This document shows positions 1 to 15,526 of a DNA stretch of 48,712 nt, in pieces. Each line of letters begins with the position of its first letter. Within the stretch, counting starts at the first letter, position 1. The notes under the pieces were generated by a model. The model was given only the letters and a program-made list of their open reading frames with translations. It did no database searches and was not told where the DNA came from. The stretch comes from Salpingoeca rosetta (taxonomy: Eukaryota > Opisthokonta > Choanoflagellata > Craspedida > Salpingoecidae). Where the stretch lies: assembly GCF_000188695.1 (NCBI RefSeq), contig NW_004754908.1, positions 699,809 through 748,520 of the forward strand, read 5' to 3'. The position numbers and the translations under genes were made by a program.

Positions 1-106
<106 letters not shown>

Positions 107-150
107 TGGGGGGGGTGCATCTCAACACGACATCCAAACAACAACATGCA

Positions 151-414
151 TCAACACACATAGCCACCAACTTCATCATCAATCACCCCTTCCCCTCTCA
201 ACGCCAACACCGTATCCACCCCACCTATGGCGTGGTCCGGGTTGGTCATGTCGGGTCCAGGACTGCCGAGCCGGCTGCTGTGCGCGTTGATGCACGCCGT
301 AAACGCAACAACAAGCTGCTGCCCAGTCGCATCTGTACAGACACCACCAAGGTTGCATGAGCATATGTGCGTGTGTATGTGTGTGTGTGCGTGTGTGTGC
401 TGTGTGTGTGTGTG

Positions 415-461
<47 letters not shown>

Positions 462-3400
462 CTACCGAGGTCGAGGGCAACAATGCGGTCCGCCAGGTCA
501 TTGAGGAGCGAGGGAACGACGTCTCTGGTGATCGCAAGCGAGATGCAACGCACCGCACACATGTACGCGTGGGCAGGTGGACGAGTGAATGGGGTGGACA
601 GAGGAACATGCATGTACATGGATCATTTGTCATGTGGATGGCCATGGATGAAGTGGTTTGGGGCTACCAAATCGCGCGAGCAAACCCAGCAGTGCTCACC
701 TGAGCTTGGCGGAGAGCTCAATGTGGCAGACAGCATCCACAAACCCAATCTGCGCGTGCTCACGGACCTGTATTTGGATGATGCAGGGTAGGGCGTGAAC
801 AAGACATGCACAGCAACGGGACATTTATGGCTCATCATCACTCCCATTGTCAGCATCACCACCAGCAGCAACACCCAAAAAACAACACCAACAACAAACA
901 CCATCGTCAGTGCCCTCACCGGGAGTTCGGGGTCTGTCATTGCACGTGTGAGGACGGCAACAGAGTCACGCCAAATGTCAAATCTGTCCAGAGCAAGCAT
1001 CAGCGACGCTATGCGACCTGCAGTGATGGATGGTGCACGTATGGTTCCAGACCGCAGTGGTGGCGATGGGGCGGTGGCAATGACGAGAGACAATGCATGC
1101 ACTTGCGGGTGAATGATTGTTTGTGTGTTCGTTGTCACGCATGCGAGTACGTTCTCGTGCACGCGTGTCCGCAAGGGCATGTGCGTGCAATGTCGTGTGC
1201 ATTGGCGTTAGAGAGAGAGAGTGTGTGTGTGTGTGTGTGTTTGTGTGCTGGGTGTGTGTGTGTGTTTGTGTGCTGGGTGTGTATGTGTGTGCATGTGTGC
1301 TGTGACTGCGAACCGATGACGAGGGCGGCGAGGGCGCGGAGATGAACAGCAATGGGAGATCCGTCCAACAACACGTCTTCGTGCAACACCTGACGCAACC
1401 CACACACGCACGAACGTGCACGCAGGCACGTAAGATTGTGAGTGCAGAACATGACCATAATGTCGGTTCGTCAAATTAACGACGAACAACCGTGACAACA
1501 CACACACACGCGCGCGCGCACGCCTACTCACGTTGCGGGTGATGTCCTCAATGTCGACTGCGGCTGCGGGGAGGGTGTGGCGAATCACATCGGCAGCAGC
1601 AGCGGCAGCGCGGGTGAGCGCCATGCGCCGAGATAGGAGCGACGTCACTGCTGCTATCGATGATGGTGATGACGATGACGATGATGACGACGCAATGCTA
1701 CGGGGATCACACGCAGAGAACTCAGAGCGAAGGTACTGGTTGTTGTGGCGGTCGCGATGATGGTGGTAACGATGATAATGGTGATGATGATGGCAGTCGT
1801 TGCAAGGGGGGTGTAAGAAGTATGGACGTAAGAGGATGGAATGACGCACAGCATCCATGCACCATGAGGCAGGACACGAGCATGGAAACACAAACACACA
1901 CACACACGCACACACTGTGTGTGGACATTACCTGGATGTAGTTTTCAACTGTCTCTGCATTGCTGAGTTTAAGCAGCTCCCGAACAAGACGCATCGCTGT
2001 GCAGAAGGCGCGATGGAAAAGGGGGTGTGGTGCGTGAACGTGCAAGTGCGTGCGAGCGCGTGCGAGTGTGTTGATATGTGTGCGAGTGTGAGTGTGAGTG
2101 TGTGCATATGTGTGAACAGGCAGGCGAGCAACACACACACACACACAGGCGCAAACAGAGAGACAGAGAGTGTGTCAGGGGCACAGAGTCGGAAACAACA
2201 AGCGCTGGCTCAGTCAAGCTCAGGAGCGAACAAGGGCCTCAGTGAGGTCGGTTCAAGCTTGTGTGTGGCTGCATTCGCAGTGAGAACATGTGTTGCAACC
2301 TGATGAGCGAGATGTGATGTCGGCAAGCAAGTCCTGGGTCTGGAACAAAGAGCAAACTGCACACACGCACACGCAAACGCACAAGCAAACACACACGCAA
2401 ACACACACACGCAAACACACACACACATGCACGCATAAATTAGTGCAGGGCCGTTGTTCCAGGGGAATGCGCCAAGATGTGAGGGCACCTCTCGCGTGCC
2501 ACGCCAACTAATACGTATCCAGGTCAACAGCACACAGTCTCATGCGTACACACACACATGCGTATGCGCATGCGCATGCAAATACACAAATACAAATACA
2601 CATACAAACACACACATGCACACACATGCACATGTGCATTCACACACATGCACATGCACATGCACATTCAAAACCATGTGCACGGGGTCTGAGCAGCTCA
2701 CCGTCTTCGCATTCGTCGACAGAATCGTGCCCGTGCGGGCATGAGAGGGCAAGCTTGAGCTCGCTGCTGTTCCGGTACGCCAACTCTGTCACGCTCTCGT
2801 GCAACAGCCCCTGTGAACAGACGATGCAGTGGAGAGGAGGCATGGGGAGGGGGTGAGAGCACGTAGTTAGCAGCACGAAGGTGATGTGCAGCTGTAGTCG
2901 TAGTTAGCAGCACGAAGGTGATGTGCAGCTGTAGTCAGGCTGGAAACCAGAGGAAGGGAGACAAAGAAAGGTGGACAGAGACAAACAACCGCACACACAT
3001 ATGTAGAAATGCAGCCAGACGTCTACGCATTCAGAAGAAGGTTGGCACATAAAAAGACACACAAACACACAGAAACACACACAGACACACAGACACAGAG
3101 ACACAGAGACACAGAGACACACAGACACGTCAGACACAGAAACGCAGAGAAAGACTACCAATGTGAACGAGAGGATCAAGCAAGTGCCCACACCTCGTCT
3201 GACGGCTGCAGTTTGAGGTGGTCGAGCAGCACCTGTCCCAGGAGAGTTGGGATACACCCCTCTTGGTCACGCAGGATGGCAAACAGCTGTTCCCGTTTGC
3301 ACACCTGCGTCACCAGCGTGTCCATGGTCGTACTCATGCATTGCTCTGATGCAGTCACAGGAGCGTGCACATGTGCATGACGGCATGGAAAGCGATCGAC

Positions 3401-3623
3401 ACCATGAGCACACCCGTGGTCAAGCACAGAAACGTTGTGGTCGGGTGCGGGTGCGGGAGAGGTTGAAAAATGTGTGCATGCAAGGCCGCCTGTTTCTCAT
3501 CCCTTCTACTTCATCCTCGTTGTTCCCTCCTTCCTTCCCTCGTTTGCGTGTACCGTAAGCGCGAAGTTCAAGCGAGGACCAGTCCCCGGTCGGTGCAGAT
3601 GCAAGCAGCAGATTCAGCAGCGT

Positions 3624-3686
<63 letters not shown>

Positions 3687-4575
3687 CACACACAGAGGTG
3701 AGCACTTGGCGTCTGTGGGGAGCGTGTGATGGCGATAGCAAACACCACTCCATCGTCACCACAAGCACACCAACACAACCGCGAACACTCCCAATAACAC
3801 CACGCGGAGACATGTTTTCGATGCCTCGATGTAGTCGGGGGCAACGGTCATGAGAATCTGCTGCATCGTCTCTTCGTTCCCTTCCGCATTCTCAAAGCAC
3901 TGCACATTCGACAGAGACACAGCTGTGGTTAAGGAGAAAGGCGACGCACACACGCCTTCACACAGACGCACATGCACAGACGTGTGCAGACGTGTGGGTG
4001 CGCATACGGAACTACTCTCACGCAAACGCGTACACAAATGTGTACATTTCAGCACGCACGCATGCACGTGCACAACCAGACACGGATTGCTCACGTCAAG
4101 GACTTGAAAGCTCCATGTGTCGACAGCGCGCGCTTTTGCCTTCCAGAACAGCAGCTCCGTCTCCGGCGTCACCAGCGACTGGTCCTCCCTGGACACACGC
4201 ACATACACACGCACATACACACACGCACGCATGGGAGGAGATACATCAACACGCGCTGGCAATTGTGCAGCAGTAGTAACAGCAACGGCAGCGCCATTGC
4301 GGGTGTCGGTCTGACCTGATGACCTTCAGCAGGGCCTGGTGCAGCTGCTCAACGTTCTCTGGCGACGAAAACAGCGCAGCCGTTGTCTGGCATTCGTGCA
4401 CACAAGCAGACGCAGCATGCACGTGTGAGTGCACGTGTGAGTGCATGTGTGTGTGTAAGTATGTGTGTGTACGTGGGTGTGAGTATGTGTGCGCTTGAGG
4501 ATGAGTGTGTGTGAGTGTGCATGGCGTGTCGACCCACACTCGCCCGCGTGCGCCAGCCATGGCACTGTCTGATGT

Positions 4576-4658
<83 letters not shown>

Positions 4659-6143
4659 TTGTTGTTGATGTTGTTGATGTGTGCCATCAGATCACCTTTG
4701 CGCTGATGGCAATGAAGCGGAGGAGACCCATGAGGATCTTGAGCACGCCGAATGACGCCGCGCCGGAGCAGCGGTCAACCAGATCCACGCACCCGTTGAA
4801 GATGCTGCACGCACGTGACGGCCGAGCAGTTAACACGTGGAGGCGACCACACTTCGCAGGGAGGAGGGAAACAGCTGGCAGAGCACAACACCGCACACTC
4901 ACAGCATGCAGCACATCACACTCGCAACACATCACATCACATGACAAGCGCAGCACAGCTTGGTGCAAAACCAATCACGTTTACGCGCGGCAGGCGAGAC
5001 CTCACTGCGGACACACTCACTTTTGCAGCTGTTGGCGCACGTCTGCGTTGTCTGAGAATTCGCGCATGGCCAGCACCCGCACGCACGCCTTGAGGCTGCG
5101 CAGGGAGGTGATGACTTGCTGCTCGTTACCCTGGTGGTGTTTGCCGTGGTGGTGATGAGGAAGGGACGGAACGCAAGGTGAAGGTTGTGACCGGGTTGGA
5201 GGGCTCGTTGGCGCGACCAGGTGTTGGGTGCAAGGAAGGCGTGAGTAGAGAACAAGCGAGGATTGACGGCCCTTCCACAATGACGTGACGTGTCGATATA
5301 CCTCTTCCCAGTACTGCTGGACCTTTTGGATGACAAACGGTGTGGCATGAAGCGCGCGCTCCAACGTGTCGAGCGCAAAGCCGAGGCACGCAACCAGTAA
5401 CCTGACACGCAGCAGGGCATGGAAAAGACGTTCAGTGAACGGTTGGTTGTGGTTCAGGCAGTTGCTGAAACGCACAAGAGCATGCACACGCGCGCACATC
5501 AAACACACACACACACACATCAAAGACACGCACGCGTGGCGGTGGTGTTCCAACTGACCTGGCAATGCTCTTAGACTCTGCAGTGAAGATACTGGAGAAG
5601 AGCATGTCAATGACTTGTGTTTGTGTGTCTTGAGACAGCGCTTGCCAGTGGAGGGCCAGAAAGTTCTTCAAAGAGATGATGGCAGCCTGCAAGCAAGTGT
5701 GCGTGTCGAGGGATGAGAAGGGGCATTAACACGAGCACGTCATACACGCACACACTCGCACACGCACACGCACACATTCACACACACGCACACACGCACA
5801 CACGCACACGCACGCACACGCACGCACACGCACGCACACGCACGCACACACTCACACACGCACGCACACACTCACACACGCACACATGCACACACACACG
5901 CACACACGCACACGCACACGCACGCACACACACACACACGCACACATGCACACACACACGTACCTTGTGCAGTGCTGCATGGTCTGGGCTCTGCTGAAGA
6001 AAGAGGAGAGTTAAGGCAAAGCTGTTTGGGCTGGTTGCAAAGACGCGCAGTGCTTGTTCCGCGCGGGCGATCTCTGCCTGGTCTGCACTCATCGTCGCTG
6101 CCAGCGTTGCAGCCAATTCCCCAGGATCAACTGCATCCTCCAT
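151..6143 (-). CDS. Karyopherin-beta (importin/exportin)-like nuclear transport receptor, 3' end uncertain
   Basis: Not assigned to a subfamily. The N-terminal about 100 residues look like an importin-beta N-terminal domain, followed by helical HEAT-like repeats with no catalytic motif, as expected of a Ran-dependent cargo carrier. Exons joined by phase: 5964-6143, 5559-5686, 5302-5401, 5021-5130, 4696-4804, 4316-4386, 4095-4188, 3804-3899, 3554-3623, 3194-3345, 2702-2810, 2433-2488, 2300-2333, 1932-1996, 1532-1735, 1314-1389, 920-1017, 700-767, 466-524 and 332 to about 225. All junctions keep frame. Exons 12-13 (2300-2488) and the GTGGTG donor of exon 8 are the weakest calls. About 660 residues are visible; karyopherins are usually about 900-1100, so it probably continues off the left edge, although the last exon could read on to a stop at 151. 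The start is the first ATG of the head-to-head promoter interval. A serine run (about 1650-1690) is encoded by a short triplet array. Alternative: another HEAT-repeat protein. Confidence 0.62.
396..460. repeat. (GT)n microsatellite, intronic
   Basis: Lies between the exons 466-524 and 332-225 of the karyopherin-like gene; the donor sits at its right border. Confidence 0.9.
2862..2935. repeat. 37-bp tandem duplication, intronic
   Basis: A 37-bp unit beginning CGTAGTTAGCAGCACG is repeated twice without visible mismatch inside an intron of the karyopherin-like gene. Confidence 0.9.
3626..3693. repeat. (CA)n microsatellite, intronic
   Basis: Sense-strand (GT)n that runs directly into the acceptor CAG of the exon 3554-3623. 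Confidence 0.92.
4572..4659. repeat. (GAT)n trinucleotide array, intronic
   Basis: About 29 consecutive GAT units followed by GTT/GAT mixture, within the intron between exons 4696-4804 and 4316-4386. The poly-Asp/Met/Ile reading frames across it are not coding. Confidence 0.95.
5749..5961. repeat. (CA/CG)n compound microsatellite, intronic
   Basis: Fills most of the first intron of the karyopherin-like gene; sense strand is GT/GCGT-rich and begins immediately at the donor. Confidence 0.92.
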
Positions 6144-6642
6144 CTCACTCCCGTCACACGTACTTGAATGTTCCTTCCTTCTTCCTCACAGCGATCGAAT
6201 GCACATCGCCAGTACGCCAACCAACCCTAGCAACCCCAACCTGCTCTGCCTCCAGCACTTGCTCCCGTCGCTGGGTTGCTGCTCACTTCTTGCTTGTTGT
6301 CCTCAGTGTCGTTCGCGTCTGCTGCGTGTCAGTTGCCAAATGTCGTTCAGTTCTCTGTGTGTGCTCTCTGTGTTTCTGCTTCCCTCGTCTTTCGTTTGTG
6401 AATCTTCGTCTTCTTTCTCTCTCTCTTCACCCGTTCAGCCGTTCTGTTTTCCCCTTTGCGCGCAAACACCCAATACACGACTCACAAAACACACACCACA
6501 CACGCCACACACAATATACACACCTTGTAAGTTGTTCCTGGCGGCTGACCTTGTTAAGGACCTTGGCCTCTTCGTTCTGCGACCGCTGCACGTTGAAGTG
6601 AAGCACTCAGTTAGCAGACACGTGTTGGGTTCAGGAGCTGCC
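6144..6642. promoter_or_regulatory. Head-to-head intergenic interval of the karyopherin-like and ARM-repeat genes
   Basis: The 499 bp between two divergent start codons hold no convincing coding exon. The left part is pyrimidine-rich on the plus strand, with Ser/Phe-coding CT-rich sequence at about 6230-6460, and is free of the long dinucleotide arrays found in introns. It must contain the 5' UTRs and probably a shared promoter; no TATA box or specific factor site is recognised. Confidence 0.5.
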
Positions 6643-11688
<5,046 letters not shown>

Positions 11689-14673
11689 CTAGAGAGCGCC
11701 ATCTGCTGGGACGTACGGCTGCCCGAGTTTGTATCGGCAGTACATGAACAGGTCAGCCATCTTTGGGGGCACATACGCAAGTGCATCCTGGATGATCTTG
11801 TAGTGCCCGTTGTATTGGTCGACCCGACCCGTGCGCGTGTACCAGATGCTGCCCTTGGAGTGCTTCGTGTATCGGTAAAGCGGCAGCGGGACGAGCTCGA
11901 TCCTCAGCCCGGACAGGCTGGCGCGTGTCAGAAACGACCAGTCAACATACGGGGAGTCCGCATACGGCATGGTGTCGTAGTGGCCCCCAATCGACATGGC
12001 TTTGCCAGGGCGCACGCAGAAGTTGGCCTTGCCAAAGTTGTTGATGAGGAGGTTGTGGGACAGTCCATCACCAAGCGAGAGCGAGCGGTGCGAGAACACC
12101 GTGTTGCCATCCTCGTCTGTGTCAAAGTTGTCTGAGATGTCTGTGACCAGATCGGCGTTCGTGCGCAGCGCAGCCTTCATGTACACCTGCACCATCGTTG
12201 GTTCCGCCTCGTCGTCATCATCCTGGTCGCAGTTGAAACACGACAGCAGGTGCAAAGGGTTGCAAGTAGGCGTGAACACAGAGCACAGTTGAAAGTGGCC
12301 AACCGCCCCAGAACGCGCATGTGTGTGTGGGGGGGGGTGTTCAATCCGCACGGTCACACACACACACACACAATACACATGCACAAACACACACACACAC
12401 ACACATGCACACACACGCGCAAACAAACAAACACACACATGCACAAACACACACACATGCACACATGCACGCACACAACACATACACACGCGCGCGCACA
12501 CACACAAACCCCTCACCAGGAAGCAGACAAAGTCCTTGCCCGTGATGGCGCCATGGGCGATAATGTCGTTTCGCGTCTGCGCAACAAAGCGATGTTGCAT
12601 GTTGGTCACAATGCGATGGCTGATGCCGCTGTCGTCCAGCTTCGCCCGTATCCGATCGAGCGTGGCGTTCATGTCTGGATGCGTGCTGGCGTCGTCCACA
12701 ATCATCACCGTCATGCTGTCGCTCGCGTACTCCTGGTTGATCAGGCTCTGCACGGCCCTCTCCAGGTCCCCGGGGCGGTCGTGGCTGGTGATGCCAAGCA
12801 GCACCTTTGGCGGCCCGTCCCTGCGCGCAAACCCGGCCCATGTGTCATCGTCACCATCACCGTTGCCGTTCTCCGCCTCCCCCTGCACATGATGAGCGTC
12901 ATCATCAGGGTCGGCCTGGTCGCTAATGCCAGACGCGTGCGCGCTGGTATGGCGGAGCGCCGCAAACGCTTGCACGAGGGAGAGATACGTGCTGCGCGTG
13001 GTGGAGAAGGGTACCGCTGTTCGGTAGTTGGATATGCCGTGCTTCACGGCGTGCTGCATGGCGCCTGCGAGCCCCTTGGCGTCGTTCGGCTCAACAATGT
13101 ACGGGGCCGTGTCGGGTGTCACCATCAGCAGCTCTGCGCCGCCGCCGGCCGTGGTTGTGATGAGCGGAATCTCTCGCGCCACAAGCTCAATCACCACATA
13201 TGGCGAGTTGTCGCCCAGCGTTGGGATGACGGCCACCGCATTGTTGTCTTCAATGTACTTGAGCGCCTCTTCGGAGTTGAGGTTGGCGCGCACGGTGTAG
13301 TGTTGCGTGGGCCACTCGATGGCCGCCATCCGCTCCTCAATCACCTGCACAGACTTCTTGTCGTTGATGGTGACGCTTGGCCCCAGGAACGACACGTGGC
13401 CCACCTCCTGCGGCGTGGTGTGTGCGAGCGCATCCAGGAACACGAGCAGGCCCTTGCGCACCTCCAAGCGCCCGAAGAACACAAAGTGCCGCGGGTGGCG
13501 CACTGTTACTGCCTGTTCGTCGTGCGGGAGCGGGTACAGCAGGTTCTGCACCACAAAACTGTATCCGTGTGAGAAGTTGAAGTTGGAGTGCGGCCCCTGC
13601 GCCCAGTCCAGGTAGTACCTGCTCGGGTACACGCGCGCGTCCGCCCATTCCATGGCCTTCTGCTCCATGTGATAGTATGCGAGTGTGTTGTGGTCCTTGG
13701 GCGGGCGGTAGTTGAGGTGGTCAGCCCAGCGGATGGTGCCGTGGCCTTGGCCAAAGAGGAAGAGCCTCTGGAAGGCCAGCCCCTGCCGCTTCAGCATGGT
13801 GGTGAAGTACCCGATCCCCATGTGGTCGTGGAAGGTGACGACGTCAAACTCAGACTCGCGCTCCCGCAGCAGCTCCATGACCTTGTATGATCGCACCACG
13901 AGCGATGGCCCATAGAACTTGCGCACGCTGGTGGTGAGCGGGAGAAAGCGGATGCGATGCTGGGCAAAGTGCTCGACCCACTCCTGCTCTTTGCCGCGGC
14001 CGTACCACGGGTGTGCGGCGTAGACGACGCTGACGGCAAACAGGTACTCCCCGCTGGGCGATGTTGCCTCGGCCAGGTGCATGGCGAGCGCGTGGAAGGC
14101 CGTGCCGACGCCCCCGCTGGGTGTGGGCCCGCCCATCGCGCTTGTCACCAAGCACACGCGAACGGGGCCCGGCTCCCGCCCGTGCCTCCTGAGGGCCTGT
14201 GTGGCAAACTCCTGCGCGGGGAGCGGAGGTATCAAGGGTCGCAAGTGGTGCTGCTCTTGCAGCTGGCGCCAGTACGCAGCCGCGTTGACCCCTGCCTGCG
14301 AATGCGCTGCCGCCTGCAATGCATACTGCTCCTGCTCCGATCTGGGCTGTATGCCCGTCCCTGTGACAGCGCTGATGATGCTGCGAGCCACTGGGCTGCC
14401 TTGACCGTGGTCGTTGTACGTGTTGTAGTTGTTGCTGCTAGCGGTGTCCACATCTGTGGTGCCGGTTAGGTAGGACGCCCAGTCGAGCCAATTCGGTTGT
14501 TCACCACGTGATAGTGATCGCGCTGCTGGTTGTTTGCGGGCGGCATGATGCCTGTTGCTGTGGCCATGGCGTGGTGTTGTTGGCCATGTGTCGAAGAGGG
14601 CGCGTGACACCCATCCAGCCGAAAACGCAAGCACCACCAACAGCACGCGTATTCTCGAGCTGATCCTTGCCAT
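11689..14673 (-). CDS. Bifunctional membrane-anchored glycosyltransferase (GT4-like plus GT2-like), 896 residues
   Basis: Two exons: 12517-14673 (719 codons) and 11689-12222 (177 codons plus TAG). The reading frame happens to stay open across the intron (12223-12516), but the intron encodes only Cys/Val repeat, and its removal creates an FLDDDDE sequence at about residue 718, the Asp-rich metal/nucleotide-sugar motif of GT-A GT2 enzymes. Residues 10-27 form a hydrophobic segment after an Arg-rich start, i.e. a type II Golgi-style anchor, followed by a low-complexity stem to about 165. A GT-B fold follows: VRVCLVTSAMGG at about 170, a Gly-rich loop PSGGVGTAF, FFGRLEVRKG at about 398 and PTLGDNSPYVVIELVAREIP at about 483, typical of GT4 donor sites. 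The second domain starts at about 624 (LLGITSHDRPGDLERAV, VMIVDDAS). The substrate is not predictable. A further in-frame region upstream (to 14916) is (CA)n repeat and was not included. Confidence 0.85.
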   Translation of the reverse strand: MARISSRIRVLLVVLAFSAGWVSRALFDTWPTTPRHGHSNRHHAARKQPAARSLSRGEQPNWLDWASYLTGTTDVDTASSNNYNTYNDHGQGSPVARSIISAVTGTGIQPRSEQEQYALQAAAHSQAGVNAAAYWRQLQEQHHLRPLIPPLPAQEFATQALRRHGREPGPVRVCLVTSAMGGPTPSGGVGTAFHALAMHLAEATSPSGEYLFAVSVVYAAHPWYGRGKEQEWVEHFAQHRIRFLPLTTSVRKFYGPSLVVRSYKVMELLRERESEFDVVTFHDHMGIGYFTTMLKRQGLAFQRLFLFGQGHGTIRWADHLNYRPPKDHNTLAYYHMEQKAMEWADARVYPSRYYLDWAQGPHSNFNFSHGYSFVVQNLLYPLPHDEQAVTVRHPRHFVFFGRLEVRKGLLVFLDALAHTTPQEVGHVSFLGPSVTINDKKSVQVIEERMAAIEWPTQHYTVRANLNSEEALKYIEDNNAVAVIPTLGDNSPYVVIELVAREIPLITTTAGGGAELLMVTPDTAPYIVEPNDAKGLAGAMQHAVKHGISNYRTAVPFSTTRSTYLSLVQAFAALRHTSAHASGISDQADPDDDAHHVQGEAENGNGDGDDDTWAGFARRDGPPKVLLGITSHDRPGDLERAVQSLINQEYASDSMTVMIVDDASTHPDMNATLDRIRAKLDDSGISHRIVTNMQHRFVAQTRNDIIAHGAITGKDFVCFLVRGLCVCARVCMCCVRACVHVCVFVHVCVCLFARVCACVCVCVFVHVYCVCVCVTVRIEHPPPHTHARSGAVGHFQLCSVFTPTCNPLHLLSCFNCDQDDDDEAEPTMVQVYMKAALRTNADLVTDISDNFDTDEDGNTVFSHRSLSLGDGLSHNLLINNFGKANFCVRPGKAMSIGGHYDTMPYADSPYVDWSFLTRASLSGLRIELVPLPLYRYTKHSKGSIWYTRTGRVDQYNGHYKIIQDALAYVPPKMADLFMYCRYKLGQPYVPADGAL

Positions 14674-14701
14674 GTGCGTGCGTGTGTGCGTGCGTGTGTG
14701 C

Positions 14702-14789
<88 letters not shown>

Positions 14790-15131
14790 TGAACAACACT
14801 GCTGCTACTGCTGATGGCGGCTGTGTTGTTTTTCCCGCGTACGAACAACTGAACAACAAAGGAGGGGACAAGGACGAGGTATGTGTGTACTGGGCTGTGC
14901 CAGTCTGCTCCTGCACAGAACAATAAACACTGAATTCAGTCGCTAGAGTGCCACACGTGTTTTTGGGGTGTTGCGCACACTTTCCAACTCGCGCGCTTTC
15001 TTGTCCTCCCTCCTCATCGTTGTTTCACAGCACAAGGCAGCATTCACACTCAGCCGCTGTCTGCAGCAGCACGGAACAACGCGGGCAACGCAGTGGGACA
15101 AAGCACAAACACAAAGCAAGGAAGCAAAAGC
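14674..15131. promoter_or_regulatory. Head-to-head interval of the glycosyltransferase and ALR genes
   Basis: 458 bp between divergent ATGs. The glycosyltransferase-proximal side (about 14676-14788) is a (TG)n array that would lie in its 5' UTR or promoter as (CA)n on the sense strand; the ALR side is mixed sequence. No defined core promoter motif was seen. Confidence 0.45.
14689..14788. repeat. (TG)n microsatellite upstream of the glycosyltransferase
   Basis: Near-pure array adjacent to the start codon at 14673; on the sense strand (CA)n, in 5' UTR or promoter. Confidence 0.93.
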
Positions 15132-15398
15132 ATGTCGGAGGAGAACGGACAAGGTGCTGCATGCACCACAGCTGAGAAGAGCCCCAGCGCGGCAGCAGAG
15201 CAGAAGCCATGCCTTGCGTGCAGTGGACCAACAGAGCAGCAGGAGCAAGCCGCAAGAAGAAAGGCATTGGCAACCTCCACGTCATCCACACCAGCGGTGC
15301 GTGAGTGTGCGTGCGTGCGTGCGTGCGTGAGTGAGTGAGAGTGTGTGCTTGTGTGTGTGTGTGCTTGTGTGTGTGTGTGAGGGAGGGAGGGAGGGAGA

Positions 15399-15442
<44 letters not shown>

Positions 15443-15443
15443 C

Positions 15444-15474
<31 letters not shown>

Positions 15475-15475
15475 C

Positions 15476-15526
<51 letters not shown>

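Noticed and set aside
4505..5155. Plus-strand frame with a long poly-Asp run
   Set aside because: The poly-Asp is the GAT array within an intron; the frame overlaps real minus-strand exons 4696-4804 and 5021-5130.
12250..13572. Plus-strand 440-residue open frame
   Set aside because: Antisense shadow of the GC-rich glycosyltransferase exon; no recognisable domain, while the minus strand encodes a clear enzyme.
14674..14916. N-terminal extension of the glycosyltransferase frame upstream of 14673
   Set aside because: It consists of (CA)n-encoded His/Thr after a short leader; the ATG at 14673 directly precedes an Arg-rich start and signal anchor, as expected for a type II membrane protein.
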